NCBI GenBank assembly: GCA_023461135.1
Contig: JAEWNX010000350.1
Coordinates: forward strand, 1-6,566
Source of the DNA: Pseudomonadota bacterium
GTDB lineage: Bacteria > Pseudomonadota > Alphaproteobacteria > Caulobacterales > Aquidulcibacteraceae
DNA length: 6,566 nucleotides
Reading direction: 5' to 3'
Made by a program: the position numbers and the translations under genes. A model generated the notes under the pieces. That model saw nothing but the letters and a program-made list of their open reading frames with translations, was not told the origin of the DNA and made no database searches. This document shows positions 1-6,566 of this stretch, one piece after another. The stretch's first letter is position 1; the number at the start of each line of letters is the position of its first letter.

Positions 1-38
1 GAGCTGGGCTGAGGCGCCGCGGCCGGAGCCTGCGCCAT
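1..38 (-). CDS. Possible 5' end of an unidentified gene, cut by window edge
   Basis: Reading leftwards from an ATG at 38-36 the frame is open to the window edge and gives MAQAPAAAPQPS, a Pro/Ala-rich start typical of a disordered N-terminus. A good Shine-Dalgarno-like stretch (AAGGGGA, complement of 47-53) lies 8 bases before the ATG, which is the main support. Twelve residues are too few to name a family. There is a competing reading: on the plus strand a frame enters the window at base 2 and ends at a TGA at 38-40, giving SWAEAPRPEPAP as a possible C-terminus. GC at third codon positions does not separate the two. I favour the minus strand because of the ribosome binding site. In that case the gene lies downstream of the small secreted gene in the same direction, about 108 bases beyond its stop. 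Confidence 0.38.
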   Translation of the reverse strand, partial: MAQAPAAAPQPS

Positions 39-55
39 GATCGAAATCCCCTTAC

Positions 56-68
56 GGGCCGTGGGCCC
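56..68. repeat. Short inverted repeat (5-bp stem, 3-nt loop)
   Basis: GGGCC at 56-60 and GGCCC at 64-68 form a perfect 5-bp stem around GTG. It sits just upstream of the ribosome binding site of the putative leftward gene at 1-38, so it could be a leader hairpin. There is no T-tract on either side, so it does not look like an intrinsic terminator. In DNA this GC-rich such a stem also arises by chance. Confidence 0.35.
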
Positions 69-101
69 TCTCCCCGGCGCGCGCGTTTACGCTCATTCCC
101 C

Positions 102-125
102 GAGGCCGGCAAATGCTTGCGCCTC
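102..125. terminator. Possible hairpin terminator after the small secreted gene
   Basis: A 24-base inverted repeat: GAGGC (102-106) pairs with GCCTC (121-125) and GCAA (109-112) pairs with TTGC (117-120), with a 2-base bulge at 107-108 and a 4-base loop. It lies 22 bases past the stop of the leftward gene at 147-548. Read leftwards it is followed by GC-rich sequence with no T-run. Read rightwards it is followed by a T- and G-rich stretch (126-144), which would suit a gene ending from the left better. It is weak as a terminator in either direction. Confidence 0.3.
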
Positions 126-146
126 ACGTTGTTGTGGTTTGGTTAC

Positions 147-548
147 CTAGCGGCAGCCGCAGCCGTGGCCTTTCCCGTGCCCGCCCCTGCGGCCGCCGAA
201 ATGACCGCCCACGCCCGCACTGGCGCGCGCCGAGGCGAACGCGAAGGCTGACGCATGCGCCGACCCGCCGCGAATTATAACCGTGCTGCTCGAATAGGAA
301 CCGCCCCCGACGTCGGCGCCCACGCCGCCGCCGCCAGCAAAGAACGAGTCGGACAGAGTCACGGTCTCCGGCCCTTCCTCTATAATAACCGGCGGGGCGG
401 GCGTTGGCGGCGGCGGGGTTGGCCGCCGCGGACGCGGACGCGGACGTTGACGCGGACGCTCGATGCCATCCGCGTACGCCGCGGTCGGCGCAACGAGGAC
501 GGGCGCGGTGACAAGCGCCAAAGCGGCAAAGATCGCGAGCGCACGCAT
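147..548 (-). CDS. Small secreted Arg-Pro / Gly-rich protein, function unknown
   Basis: This gene encodes 133 residues from the ATG at 548-546 to the TAG at 149-147. The frame extends upstream to 734, but this start is preferred because GGAG lies 6 bases upstream (complement of 555-558) and a textbook signal peptide begins here: Met-Arg, a hydrophobic core of Ala/Leu/Val, and a likely signal peptidase I site after AYA (26/27). The mature protein has an Arg-Pro repeat (31-42), a Pro/Thr linker (43-53), a short acidic stretch (EE, 57-58), a Gly/Ser-rich body (72-95), an Ala/Ser/Phe alternating stretch (96-111), and a Gly/Arg/Lys tail with His116, 124 and 128 ending in Cys-Gly-Cys-Arg. The tail could bind metal, but that is inference. 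It is probably periplasmic or exported. It is transcribed divergently from tamA. I do not recognise a family; the body is low complexity, so homology searches may be uninformative. Confidence 0.72.
   Translation of the reverse strand: MRALAIFAALALVTAPVLVAPTAAYADGIERPRQRPRPRPRRPTPPPPTPAPPVIIEEGPETVTLSDSFFAGGGGVGADVGGGSYSSSTVIIRGGSAHASAFAFASARASAGVGGHFGGRRGGHGKGHGCGCR
428..457. repeat. Tandem hexamer repeat (5 units) inside the small secreted gene
   Basis: Five head-to-tail hexamers on the plus strand: GCGGAC at 428-433, 434-439 and 440-445, a variant GTTGAC at 446-451, and GCGGAC at 452-457. On the coding (minus) strand they encode the Arg-Pro repeat of the secreted protein, the variant unit giving Arg-Gln instead of Arg-Pro. 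A whole-codon repeat like this can gain or lose units by slippage without breaking the frame, so its length may vary between strains. Confidence 0.8.
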
Positions 549-603
549 TGTTTTCTCCGCGTCGAGAGCCGGGCACCTTTGCGTAGAGCGAAGCGCGGGT
601 GAA

Positions 604-620
604 GCCGCTTCCCCAGCGGC
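604..620. repeat. Inverted repeat in the leader of the small secreted gene
   Basis: GCCGCT (604-609) and AGCGGC (615-620) make a perfect 6-bp stem with a 5-base loop. On the transcript of the leftward gene the loop reads GGGGA, which is purine-rich and ribosome-binding-site-like, but no start codon follows at a useful distance. It lies 56-72 bases upstream of that gene's ATG, so it may be in its untranslated leader. Confidence 0.4.
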
Positions 621-677
621 GCGCGCGGAACGCACATTAAGCTTTAGACGTCGAGGGCGATGCCTTTGCGCTCCCGG

Positions 678-710
678 GCCCATGGGCGACCGTCGCCGCG
701 CCCCATGGGG
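678..710. promoter_or_regulatory. Paired 10-bp palindromes, possible operator or hairpin
   Basis: Two perfect 10-base palindromes, GCCCATGGGC (678-687) and CCCCATGGGG (701-710), share the core CCCATGGG and have starts 23 bases apart, roughly two helical turns. Between and overlapping them GGCGA (685-689) and TCGCC (693-697) form a small stem. Because the core is self-complementary, the whole stretch could also fold into one longer imperfect hairpin (679-685 with 703-709, and 686-689 with 693-696). The spacing would suit a dimeric regulator bound twice on one DNA face between divergent genes, but no known operator is recognised. Confidence 0.4.
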
Positions 711-817
711 CTGAGGCGGGCGCTTTACTCGCAATCCTCACGCATTAGTTAGGAGCCGGGCGCGCGGGGTGCGGACCCCTGCGCAGATGGTTGATGAAGC
801 GTTAACCAGAGCGGCGC

Positions 818-837
818 GAGCCTTGCCGGTCAGGCTC
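818..837. repeat. Inverted repeat immediately upstream of the tamA ATG
   Basis: GAGCCT (818-823) and AGGCTC (832-837) form a perfect 6-bp stem with an 8-base loop, ending 12 bases before the ATG at 850. If translation begins at 850 this is a leader hairpin placed where a ribosome binding site would be expected, and none is visible there. If translation begins at the upstream GTG it is simply coding sequence. Confidence 0.4.
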
Positions 838-849
838 TTAAGACTCGCG

Positions 850-2613
850 ATGCGCGCCCTACCGATCGTTCCCGCCGCCTTCGTCGCGGCGCTCGGCCTC
901 ACGGCCGCGCCGACCACTGCGTCGGCAGACTCGCCTGTCGTCATCGACGGCGGCGATGAGGAGATGCGTGAGGCGATTGCCGATCTGCTGCCAGACCGCG
1001 ACCGTCCGGCAAGTCTGTTCGATGCCGAACGCATTGCTGAGGAAGCTGCGGCACGTGCGCTCATCTGGCTGCGTTCTGAAGGCTATTATGCCGCAAACGT
1101 CACGACTGAAGCGCGCGAAGAGCCGGCTGAAGCCCGCATCCTCATCGAACCCGGCGCACGCTTCAGTTTCGAGCCGCCGCAGATTGAGTTTGCTGGCGCC
1201 GCGCCGGACGCGGAATCCGCGCTCGCCGTGAACCAGGCGATCGCCGCCGTGAGCGCCGATGCGCCCGCCCGTACTGAAGTCGAGCTCACCGCGGAAGCCG
1301 GCGCACTCGCCGCACTGCAGCGCGCCGGCTATGCGGACGCCGCGATCGGCGAGCGCCGCGTCGTGGTGGATCATGCGACCAACCGCGTCAGCACGGAGTT
1401 TCGCGTCGCGCCTGGAGAACGCGCGAGACTCGGCGCCGTTCGCGCTGAACCAGCGACGCTCTTCCGCCCCAGCTACATCGCCAGCCTGCGTAACTGGGAT
1501 GAAGGCGATATCTATACGCCGGACGCACTGTCGCGTCTTCGCCGCGATCTTACGTCCACCGGCGCCGTCTCTGTCGCTGCAACGCGGCTCGGTCCGGTGA
1601 ACCCGGACGGCGCGCGCGACGTGATCATCGACGTCGAACCTGCGCGCCGCAATGCGTATGAAGTAGGCGTTAGCTATTCGACCACTGAGGGGCTCGGCGT
1701 CGAGGCCGAATGGACGCGCCGCAACTTTACGCGCCGCGCCGACTCTCTCACCGTCGGCGTTACGTTCGCGGAGCTGCAGCAGGGCGTGAGCGCCAACTGG
1801 GCGCGGCCGCATGCGATTCGTCTCGGCCACACGCTGAACATCGGTGCTGCGATTGAGCGTGAGGATCTCGACGCGTACACACGCCAGGGCGTCGCCATCT
1901 ACGGATCGGTCGACGCGTCGCCGCGTCTGCAGCTTGGCACGAGCTACGGCTTGCGCCTCTCCGCCGACCAGTATGACGAAACTACAGGCAGCATCCGCGA
2001 CGCCGTCGTGTTGTCCGGCTTCGCCGCGGTGCGGAACGACACGACGGACCAGCGGCTAGATGCGCGCGACGGCTCGATCGTCGAGCTGCGTATCGAGCCA
2101 TCCGTGTCCACTGGGGACGAGACGCTTGGATTCGTGCGCGGCATCGCCGATGGCCGCGTTTACGAGTCCTTCGGGGAGAACGACCGGCTCACCATCGCCG
2201 CGCGCCTTCGCGCAGGCTGGCTTGAAGCCGTCGCCGGCGATCCAGACGACGTGCCGCCCAACCAGCGCTTCTACTCCGGCGGCGGGGGGTCGGTGCGCGG
2301 ATACGGATACAATTCCATTTATCCGCGCGAGCGCGACGCACTTGGCCTGACGCCGGGCGGCCAGGGTCTGCTCGAGGCCTCGCTCGAAGCTCGTTATCGC
2401 TTCAACGAACGCTGGGGCGCGGCGGCTTTTGTCGATGGCGGCAACGCGTTCGACGATTGGAGCGAGGCTGGGGACCTGCGCGTGGGCGTCGGCGCGGGCG
2501 TGCGTTACGATCTTGGCTTTGCACCGCTGCGCTTCGATGTCGCCGTCCCGCTCGATCCGGAGGAGGCCGGCGCCGACTACGCGCTCTACATCAGTCTCGG
2601 ACAGGCGTTCTGA
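850..2613 (+). CDS. tamA: TamA, outer-membrane subunit of the translocation and assembly module
   Basis: This is an Omp85-superfamily outer-membrane protein of 587 residues, close to the roughly 577 of E. coli TamA. It has a signal peptide (1-26, likely cut after TASA), three POTRA domains at roughly 28-105, 105-185 and 186-265 (boundaries marked by the PGARF and APGERARLGAV linkers), then a 16-strand barrel from about 268 (AYEVGVSYSTTEG). Family hallmarks are the lid-loop motif GGGGSVRGY (477-485, with R483), followed by GYNSIYP, and a terminal beta-signal ending in Phe (YISLGQAF). The POTRA domains should contact TamB in the periplasm. The frame is open back to a GTG at 769 and has another ATG at 787. 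AGGAG at 751-755 is 13 bases from the GTG, rather far, and no ribosome site precedes 850. I chose 850 because the signal peptide begins exactly there and the length fits. The stop overlaps the tamB start by one base. Confidence 0.93.
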   Translation: MRALPIVPAAFVAALGLTAAPTTASADSPVVIDGGDEEMREAIADLLPDRDRPASLFDAERIAEEAAARALIWLRSEGYYAANVTTEAREEPAEARILIEPGARFSFEPPQIEFAGAAPDAESALAVNQAIAAVSADAPARTEVELTAEAGALAALQRAGYADAAIGERRVVVDHATNRVSTEFRVAPGERARLGAVRAEPATLFRPSYIASLRNWDEGDIYTPDALSRLRRDLTSTGAVSVAATRLGPVNPDGARDVIIDVEPARRNAYEVGVSYSTTEGLGVEAEWTRRNFTRRADSLTVGVTFAELQQGVSANWARPHAIRLGHTLNIGAAIEREDLDAYTRQGVAIYGSVDASPRLQLGTSYGLRLSADQYDETTGSIRDAVVLSGFAAVRNDTTDQRLDARDGSIVELRIEPSVSTGDETLGFVRGIADGRVYESFGENDRLTIAARLRAGWLEAVAGDPDDVPPNQRFYSGGGGSVRGYGYNSIYPRERDALGLTPGGQGLLEASLEARYRFNERWGAAAFVDGGNAFDDWSEAGDLRVGVGAGVRYDLGFAPLRFDVAVPLDPEEAGADYALYISLGQAF

Positions 2614-5600
2614 TGGCTGTGGCCGTCAAAAACCGCCGTCGGCGATGGATCGCCGCAGCAGCAGGAGGCGCGCTTCTCACAGGCGGCGTCTATGTGGCGC
2701 TCGGACCGGCGGCCGGCTGGATCGTCGACACCGCCGGCGACGGCGTGCGCGTGTGGCGTCTTGGCCGCATTGAGATCGACGGCGTGAGCGGCGGCTGGCT
2801 AGGCGACCTTCGCGCCAATCGCATCGCCATCTCCGACGAAGAAGGTGTCTGGATCGAGGCCTACGATGTCGCCCTCGATTGGCGTCCGCAGGATCTGCCG
2901 TTCGGCGCGGTGCGCCTCGATGCGGCGCGCGCCGAGCGCATTGTCATTTCGCGCCGGCCGACGCTGCTCGAACGCCGCCCATCGAGCGGTGTCCACTTCG
3001 ACGTGCGCATTGCCGACCTCCACGTCGACCGCATCATCCTGGACGAAGCCGCCCTCGGCCAGGCAGCGGAGTTCACCGCCGACCTTGCACTCGATTATCG
3101 CGACCGCGAGCTGCTGAGGCTCGACGCAGCGCTGCGACGCATCGATTCCGACGCTGACCGCCTGATCGCCGTTTATCGTCCCGATGAAGATCATGCGCTC
3201 AACGTCGATGTCGCGAGCGCGTCCGGCGGCGTCATCGCGCGCTTGCTCGGCGTTGGCGACGCTGGCTTTGTCGCCACGGCGCAAGGGCAAGGCGATGCGC
3301 AGAACGGATCGGCCGTGTTCAACGCGGCCACCGGCGAAACCCAACTCCTGAGCGGGACGGCGTCATGGACAGCCGAGCGGTGGTCGACAAACGCGCAAGG
3401 ACAACTGGGCGGGCTCCCCGCGCTCGCAACCTTGGCGCGGCGCATCGGCCCCAGCGCAACTCTGGCCGCGAGCGGGGCGCGCGTCGGCGCGTTCGAAGCC
3501 CATGCCGAAACCCCGTTCCTCGCCATCGACCTCGCTGGCGAGCTGAACGAAGAGCGTGAACTCGAAGGTCCGGCCCGCATCGTCGCGACCACGACGCGGC
3601 TCTCGGACATCGCGCGCGAATCGCCGTTCGACCTTGGCGCGGCTCGGCTTGAGGGCGAGGTGCGCCGCGCCCGCGGGACAACGGCGATTCAAGGGACGCT
3701 GGATGCGCACGGCGTCAACGTGTTTGGCCAGCGCACGCGCTTTACCGGGCCGGTCCAGGCCGCGCTTACCGAACGCCGCTTCACCCTCACCGGCGATCTG
3801 CGCGCGCCCGCGGACGCCTCACCGCTTTTCACCAATGCACGCTTGCAGACAGAGCTCGCCTACGATCGCGAAGCCCGCCGCTTCACGCTGGATCAAGCGC
3901 AAATCGCCGGCGACGCTGTCCGAGGCGGAGCGCAAGGGTGGTATCGCGGCGGCGACGGCGAGTTCGCCGGCGAGTGGCGCGTGACTCGCTTGCAAGCGCT
4001 GACCGGCGACCTCAGCGGCCAAGCTGCCGGCCGTTGGCGCGCCGTGTCTCAGCCTACCAACACCGATGACCGCGCCTGGATCATCACAGCCGATGGCGCT
4101 GGCGCACGCGTCGGCGGCGAGCCTGCAATCGTCGCGCAATTGCTCGGCGCTGCGCCTCGGCTGAACGCGCGCCTCCGCTACGAAAATCGCGCTTTCACAG
4201 TCGAGCACGCGCAACTCGATGGCGCGCGCCTGCGCGCCGGCGCGCTCGGTCGCATCGTGGGCGGCCAAGCCGACCTGTCGTTGGAAGCGAGCGCCACGGG
4301 CCCGATCACGCTTGGCGGCGCCGAGATCAGCGGCGCCATCGATGCAACGGGCCGTCTCACCGGCCGCCTCGCCCGTCCCACGCTCAGCGCCAACGCCATG
4401 CTCTCCAGCTTCGCCGCCGGCGACGTTGTGGTGAGCCAGCCCGTGATCGACTTTACTCTGGCGCCGAGCGGAAACGGCTATGCGGGGCGCGCCGCCGCAC
4501 AAGGCGTCGCTTCCGGCCAGCCCCTCAACGCCTCGGCCAATGTCGGCGTCACCGAGCGCGCGCTGACGCTCACCGATCTCGACGCGCAATGGGGCGCGCT
4601 TGCCGCGCAGGGCAACGCGACGTTCGCGTCCGCCGGTGTCACCGCCGATCTCGATGTCACCGGCGCCATCGATGGCCTGGCGCCGGGAACGCGCGGACGT
4701 CTGGTCGCCGATGTCGGCCTCACGCCGCAACGCATCGCCGTGAGCGCCCGGATCATGGACGCGCGCAGCGGCGAGCTGCGCGTGCGCGCCGCGACGCTCC
4801 GCGCCGAGGGCCCGTTCGACGCCATCGCCATGACATTCGACATGCGCGGCCGCCTGGGCCGAGCGCCGCTCGATTTCACCGGCACCGGCCTCCTGGATAC
4901 GACGGGCGACACCACGGTGCGCATCGAGGGCCGCGGCGAACTCGCCAGCACGCCGGTGTTCACACGCGCTCCGATGACCGCGACATGGCGTGACGGCGCA
5001 TCACAAGCAGCGCTCAACGTCGCGCTGGGCGACGGCGTTCTGCAAGCGCAATGGCGCGAGCGCGGCCGCGCGCTCTCCGGCGCTGCTCAAGTCGAAAACG
5101 CTCCGATGGCGCCGTTGGCCGCGATCTGGGGCGAGCGCGCCACTGGCGACATCGATGGGCGCCTGACGCTCGCCAACACCGGCGGCGGCCTCTCCGGCGG
5201 CGCCGATCTCACTGTGACCGATGCGCGGTTCGCGGGCCGCCAGCGCGGCACGCTGGACATGCGCCTTGTCGGCGATCTCGACCCGTCGCGCCTGCGCGCA
5301 ACGGTGGACGCGACATCGAGCGACGGTCTCGTCGCACACTTCGAAGCGGACGCGCCTGTCACCACGAGTGCTGAGCCGATCCGCATCGCGCTGGCGCCGG
5401 AGCGGCGCGGCCGCGCGACTTGGTCGATGCACGGACCTGCGCAAACATTGTGGGCGGCGGCGCGGCTGCAGGATCAATCGCTCGAAGGCCAGCTCGATGG
5501 CGAAGGGGAGCTTTCGTTCGGCGCAGGGTACCTCTCAGGCGCGGGACACGTCGAGATCGTCGACGGGCGCTTCGAGGACAAGCTCACGGGCGTCACGCTC

Positions 5601-6566
5601 CTCGATCTCGATGCGCGCATCGCCATCGACGACCGCGGTGTGTCGATCGAAAACTTCACGGCCTCCGGCCCACGCGGCGGACGTCTCACCGCAACCGGCG
5701 GCAGCGCCAACCAGCGCCAAGGCCGCATCGCCGTCACGGTCGATCAGATGCGCATCGCCGACAGGCCCGACGCGAACGCGACAGCGTCGGGCGAACTCAC
5801 GCTGCAGTGGGAGGGCTTGCACTCCACGCTCACCGGCGAACTCAATATCGTCGAAGCCAACCTCGACATCGCCTCCAACCCCGAAGCCGGCATCCCAACC
5901 ATGGAAGTGATCGAGATCAATCGCCCCGGCGAATGGGACGAAGACGAGGAGGAGGACGAGGCGCCGCGCGGGAACCGAAGCACTGAGCTGAACGTCGCGA
6001 TCCGCGCCGAGGATCGCGTGTTCACGCGCGGACGCGGCATCGACGCCGAATGGTCGCTCGATCTGCGCTTGCAGGGCACGGCCGCCGATCCGCGCATCCT
6101 CGGCAGCGCGCGCATTGTCCGCGGCACACTCGCGTTATCGGGCCAGCCATTCGAAATCGACGAAGCGCGCATCGTCTTCGCCGGCGACCCGCTCGATGCG
6201 CGCATCGACCTCACCGCGATACGCGACACGGCCGACCTCACGGCGTATCTCCGTCTCACCGGCACGGCGCGCGACCCGGAGATCACCTTCACCAGCGATC
6301 CCCCGCTCCCGGAAGACGAAATCCTGCCGCAAGTGCTGTTCGGCCGTTCGGTGGAAGATCTCTCGCCGCTGGAAGCGGCGCAGCTCGCGGCGAGCTTGGC
6401 CGCGCTCACGGGGCGCGCCTCGCTCAATCTCGTCGATGCGGCGCGCGCCGCGGCGGGTCTCGACCGCTTCAACGTGCGCCAGGACGAGACAGGCGGCTTC
6501 CTCGTCGCTGGCGGCGTCTACCTCACGCGCGACGTCTACGTCGAAGTAGGCCGCACGGGCTCAGGA
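2613..6566 (+). CDS. tamB: TamB, inner-membrane/periplasmic subunit of TAM (3' end missing)
   Basis: This frame is open from the ATG at 2613 to the window edge: 1318 codons with no stop. It begins with a basic signal anchor (NRRRR at 7-11, then a hydrophobic segment at about 12-35). Next come the N-terminal motifs common in this family (IDGVSGGWLGDL at 55-66, then a DEEGVW...DWRP stretch at 75-92, then SRRP). A very long body of short amphipathic beta repeats follows, as expected of the TamB hydrophobic groove. The C-terminal conserved (DUF490/TamB) region includes FTRGRGIDAEWSLDLRLQG, RGTLALSGQPFEIDEARIVFAG, and ILPQVLFGRS (1237-1246) followed by LSPLEAAQLAA. Only the last few dozen residues are probably missing. 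The protein is already longer than E. coli TamB (1259). An acidic run (D1109-E1116) precedes the conserved region. No cysteine codon was found. The ATG overlaps the tamA TGA (TGATG), implying translational coupling; only a weak GGACAGG precedes it at 2599-2605. Its role is outer-membrane protein assembly with TamA, and TamB-type proteins are also implicated in phospholipid transport. Confidence 0.95.
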   Translation, partial: MAVAVKNRRRRWIAAAAGGALLTGGVYVALGPAAGWIVDTAGDGVRVWRLGRIEIDGVSGGWLGDLRANRIAISDEEGVWIEAYDVALDWRPQDLPFGAVRLDAARAERIVISRRPTLLERRPSSGVHFDVRIADLHVDRIILDEAALGQAAEFTADLALDYRDRELLRLDAALRRIDSDADRLIAVYRPDEDHALNVDVASASGGVIARLLGVGDAGFVATAQGQGDAQNGSAVFNAATGETQLLSGTASWTAERWSTNAQGQLGGLPALATLARRIGPSATLAASGARVGAFEAHAETPFLAIDLAGELNEERELEGPARIVATTTRLSDIARESPFDLGAARLEGEVRRARGTTAIQGTLDAHGVNVFGQRTRFTGPVQAALTERRFTLTGDLRAPADASPLFTNARLQTELAYDREARRFTLDQAQIAGDAVRGGAQGWYRGGDGEFAGEWRVTRLQALTGDLSGQAAGRWRAVSQPTNTDDRAWIITADGAGARVGGEPAIVAQLLGAAPRLNARLRYENRAFTVEHAQLDGARLRAGALGRIVGGQADLSLEASATGPITLGGAEISGAIDATGRLTGRLARPTLSANAMLSSFAAGDVVVSQPVIDFTLAPSGNGYAGRAAAQGVASGQPLNASANVGVTERALTLTDLDAQWGALAAQGNATFASAGVTADLDVTGAIDGLAPGTRGRLVADVGLTPQRIAVSARIMDARSGELRVRAATLRAEGPFDAIAMTFDMRGRLGRAPLDFTGTGLLDTTGDTTVRIEGRGELASTPVFTRAPMTATWRDGASQAALNVALGDGVLQAQWRERGRALSGAAQVENAPMAPLAAIWGERATGDIDGRLTLANTGGGLSGGADLTVTDARFAGRQRGTLDMRLVGDLDPSRLRATVDATSSDGLVAHFEADAPVTTSAEPIRIALAPERRGRATWSMHGPAQTLWAAARLQDQSLEGQLDGEGELSFGAGYLSGAGHVEIVDGRFEDKLTGVTLLDLDARIAIDDRGVSIENFTASGPRGGRLTATGGSANQRQGRIAVTVDQMRIADRPDANATASGELTLQWEGLHSTLTGELNIVEANLDIASNPEAGIPTMEVIEINRPGEWDEDEEEDEAPRGNRSTELNVAIRAEDRVFTRGRGIDAEWSLDLRLQGTAADPRILGSARIVRGTLALSGQPFEIDEARIVFAGDPLDARIDLTAIRDTADLTAYLRLTGTARDPEITFTSDPPLPEDEILPQVLFGRSVEDLSPLEAAQLAASLAALTGRASLNLVDAARAAAGLDRFNVRQDETGGFLVAGGVYLTRDVYVEVGRTGSG

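Larger units (their letters stand above)
549..849. other. Divergent intergenic/leader region between the secreted gene and tamA
   Basis: About 300 bases between the two divergent starts (220 bases if tamA starts at the GTG at 769). Both promoters should lie here, but I cannot identify a convincing -35/-10 pair on either strand. AT-richer patches that could hold them are around 634-650 (contains TTAAGCTT) and 722-750. There is an in-frame TGA for the tamA frame at 712-714. The region also contains four inverted repeats or palindromes, listed separately. I see no convincing small gene, tRNA or riboswitch. Confidence 0.6.

Noticed and set aside
52..96. 14-codon open frame on the minus strand in the leader of the left-edge gene
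   Set aside because: It has an ATG next to GGGGA, but the purine run directly abuts the start, which is too close for a normal ribosome site. A frame this short is expected by chance.
455..714. Plus-strand frames across the secreted gene and the intergenic region (255-602 and 463-714)
   Set aside because: They overlap the signal-peptide gene on the opposite strand, have Arg/Ala-rich translations without motifs, and lack ribosome binding sites.
549..734. Upstream extension of the small secreted protein by 62 residues
   Set aside because: The extension is Arg/Pro-rich with no coding signature and would bury the signal peptide. The ATG at 548-546 has GGAG at good spacing and starts the signal peptide exactly.
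801..808. GTTAACCA as a CtrA-type half site near tamA
   Set aside because: A full CtrA site needs a second TTAA at a spacing of 7 bases, and none is present. A single half site is too little evidence.
859..1830. Long minus-strand open frame of 323 codons
   Set aside because: It lies entirely opposite tamA, whose protein is clearly recognisable. Its translation is rich in Arg/Ala/Gly and has no recognisable domain, as expected for a GC-rich antisense shadow.
3819..4730. Minus-strand open frame of 303 codons
   Set aside because: It is opposite tamB. The translation has no recognisable domain and no convincing ribosome site; it is a composition-driven shadow.
5221..5910. Plus-strand open frame of 229 codons, out of phase with tamB
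   Set aside because: It is fully inside tamB in another frame, and its Arg/Ser/Thr-rich composition is typical of a shifted reading of GC-rich coding DNA. There is no sign of a frameshift in tamB.
5744..6472. Minus-strand open frame of 242 codons
   Set aside because: It is opposite the most conserved part of tamB. The translation is Ser/Arg-rich with no motif, so it is antisense shadow.

Overview
The window is high-GC DNA (strong G/C preference at codon third positions) and looks like a chromosomal segment of an alphaproteobacterium. The TamB N-terminus and its conserved C-terminal block resemble alphaproteobacterial versions. A Caulobacterales/Hyphomonadaceae-like host is a guess I cannot test from sequence alone.

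Layout from left to right: (1) at 1-38 there is probably the first 12 codons of a gene on the minus strand, cut by the window edge and unidentified. (2) At 39-146 is a short gap with two small inverted repeats, one possibly a terminator. (3) At 147-548 on the minus strand is a small secreted protein of 133 residues with a signal peptide, an Arg-Pro repeat, a Gly/Ser/Ala-rich body and a His/Gly/Cys tail; I do not recognise its family. (4) At 549-849 is a divergent intergenic/leader region with several inverted repeats, including two perfect 10-bp palindromes. (5) At 850-2613 on the plus strand is tamA, an Omp85-family outer-membrane barrel with three POTRA domains. (6) From 2613 to the window end is tamB, open for 1318 codons and cut off shortly before its expected C-terminus.

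tamA and tamB overlap by one base (TGATG), which is the classic layout of a translationally coupled operon. TamA sits in the outer membrane. TamB is anchored in the inner membrane and spans the periplasm, with its C-terminal domain meeting the TamA POTRA domains. Together they form the translocation and assembly module (TAM), implicated in outer-membrane protein assembly and, in recent work on TamB and its AsmA-like relatives, in phospholipid transport to the outer membrane. Neither predicted protein contains a cysteine that I could find.

The coding part is an ordinary TAM locus. The least explained parts are the small secreted protein divergent from tamA, the palindromes between them, the unclear tamA start, and an acidic run in TamB. 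I found no mobile element, CRISPR array, tRNA or rRNA.
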